In this document: piece by piece, positions 5,686 to 5,735 of the stretch
Layout: each line of letters begins with the position of its first letter
Numbering within the stretch: the first letter of the stretch is position 1
Assembly (NCBI GenBank): GCA_035524095.1
Contig: DATKPK010000053.1
Location: forward strand, 1 to 5,735
From: DATJUF01 sp035524095
GTDB taxonomy: Bacteria > Desulfobacterota > Binatia > Binatales > Binataceae
DNA length: 5,735 nucleotides
Direction of reading: 5' to 3'
The notes under the pieces: model-generated
Database searches by the model: none
Seen by the model: only the letters and a program-made list of their open reading frames with translations
Told to the model about the DNA's origin: nothing
Translations under genes and position numbers: made by a program

Positions 5686-5735
5686 GGTGCAGGCCTAACT
5701 CGCTGGCACACCAGAAGCGAAGTCAAATCCTCCTA

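Noticed and set aside
5724..5735. Strong AGGAGG on the minus strand at the right edge as a start of another gene
   Set aside because: The only nearby start is a TTG 2 nt away that opens a 14-codon frame; no coding evidence.

Overview
The window is a compact, moderately GC-rich bacterial segment that looks like an acyl-CoA catabolism locus. No ribosomal marker is present, so taxonomy is a guess. The protein styles (CaiB family, ACAD10/11-like dehydrogenase, SDR, MaoC-N, APH-like kinase, group 1 truncated haemoglobin) recall metabolically versatile uncultivated soil lineages such as deltaproteobacteria, Binatota or Rokubacteria (inference, low confidence).

Layout. Four complete genes and the first codons of a fifth read leftward from about 4009: an ACAD10/11-type acyl-CoA dehydrogenase (GTG start), an SDR oxidoreductase that overlaps it by ATGA, a class III (CaiB/BaiF) CoA-transferase 67 nt on, a MaoC-N / FAS1-like dehydratase 33 nt on, and after a 132-nt gap the start of a probable alpha/beta-hydrolase running off the left edge. 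Divergent from these, across a 192-nt intergenic region, an APH/ACAD10-11-type kinase-like gene runs rightward (4202-5200). It converges, with only 22 nt between stops, on a leftward truncated haemoglobin (5223-5597). The last ~140 nt are the haemoglobin upstream region and hold three short dyads in a row.

How the genes may work together. Kinase-like APH proteins and this type of acyl-CoA dehydrogenase are fused in animal ACAD10/ACAD11 and are separate partners in the Pseudomonas putida levulinate (lva) pathway, where the kinase phosphorylates the 4-hydroxyl of a 4-hydroxyacyl-CoA and the dehydrogenase-like enzyme removes the phosphate. Here the two are split and divergent, and the dehydrogenase operon adds an SDR (keto/hydroxy interconversion), a CoA-transferase (substrate activation) and a hot-dog dehydratase (enoyl-CoA hydration). 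The cluster therefore reads as a candidate pathway for a 4-hydroxy or 4-keto acid of unknown identity. This is inference from family and context. The intergenic region between kinase and dehydrogenase carries a perfect 8-bp inverted repeat across a possible kinase promoter, a plausible operator. No RNA genes, CRISPR arrays, insertion sequences or frameshifted genes were seen.
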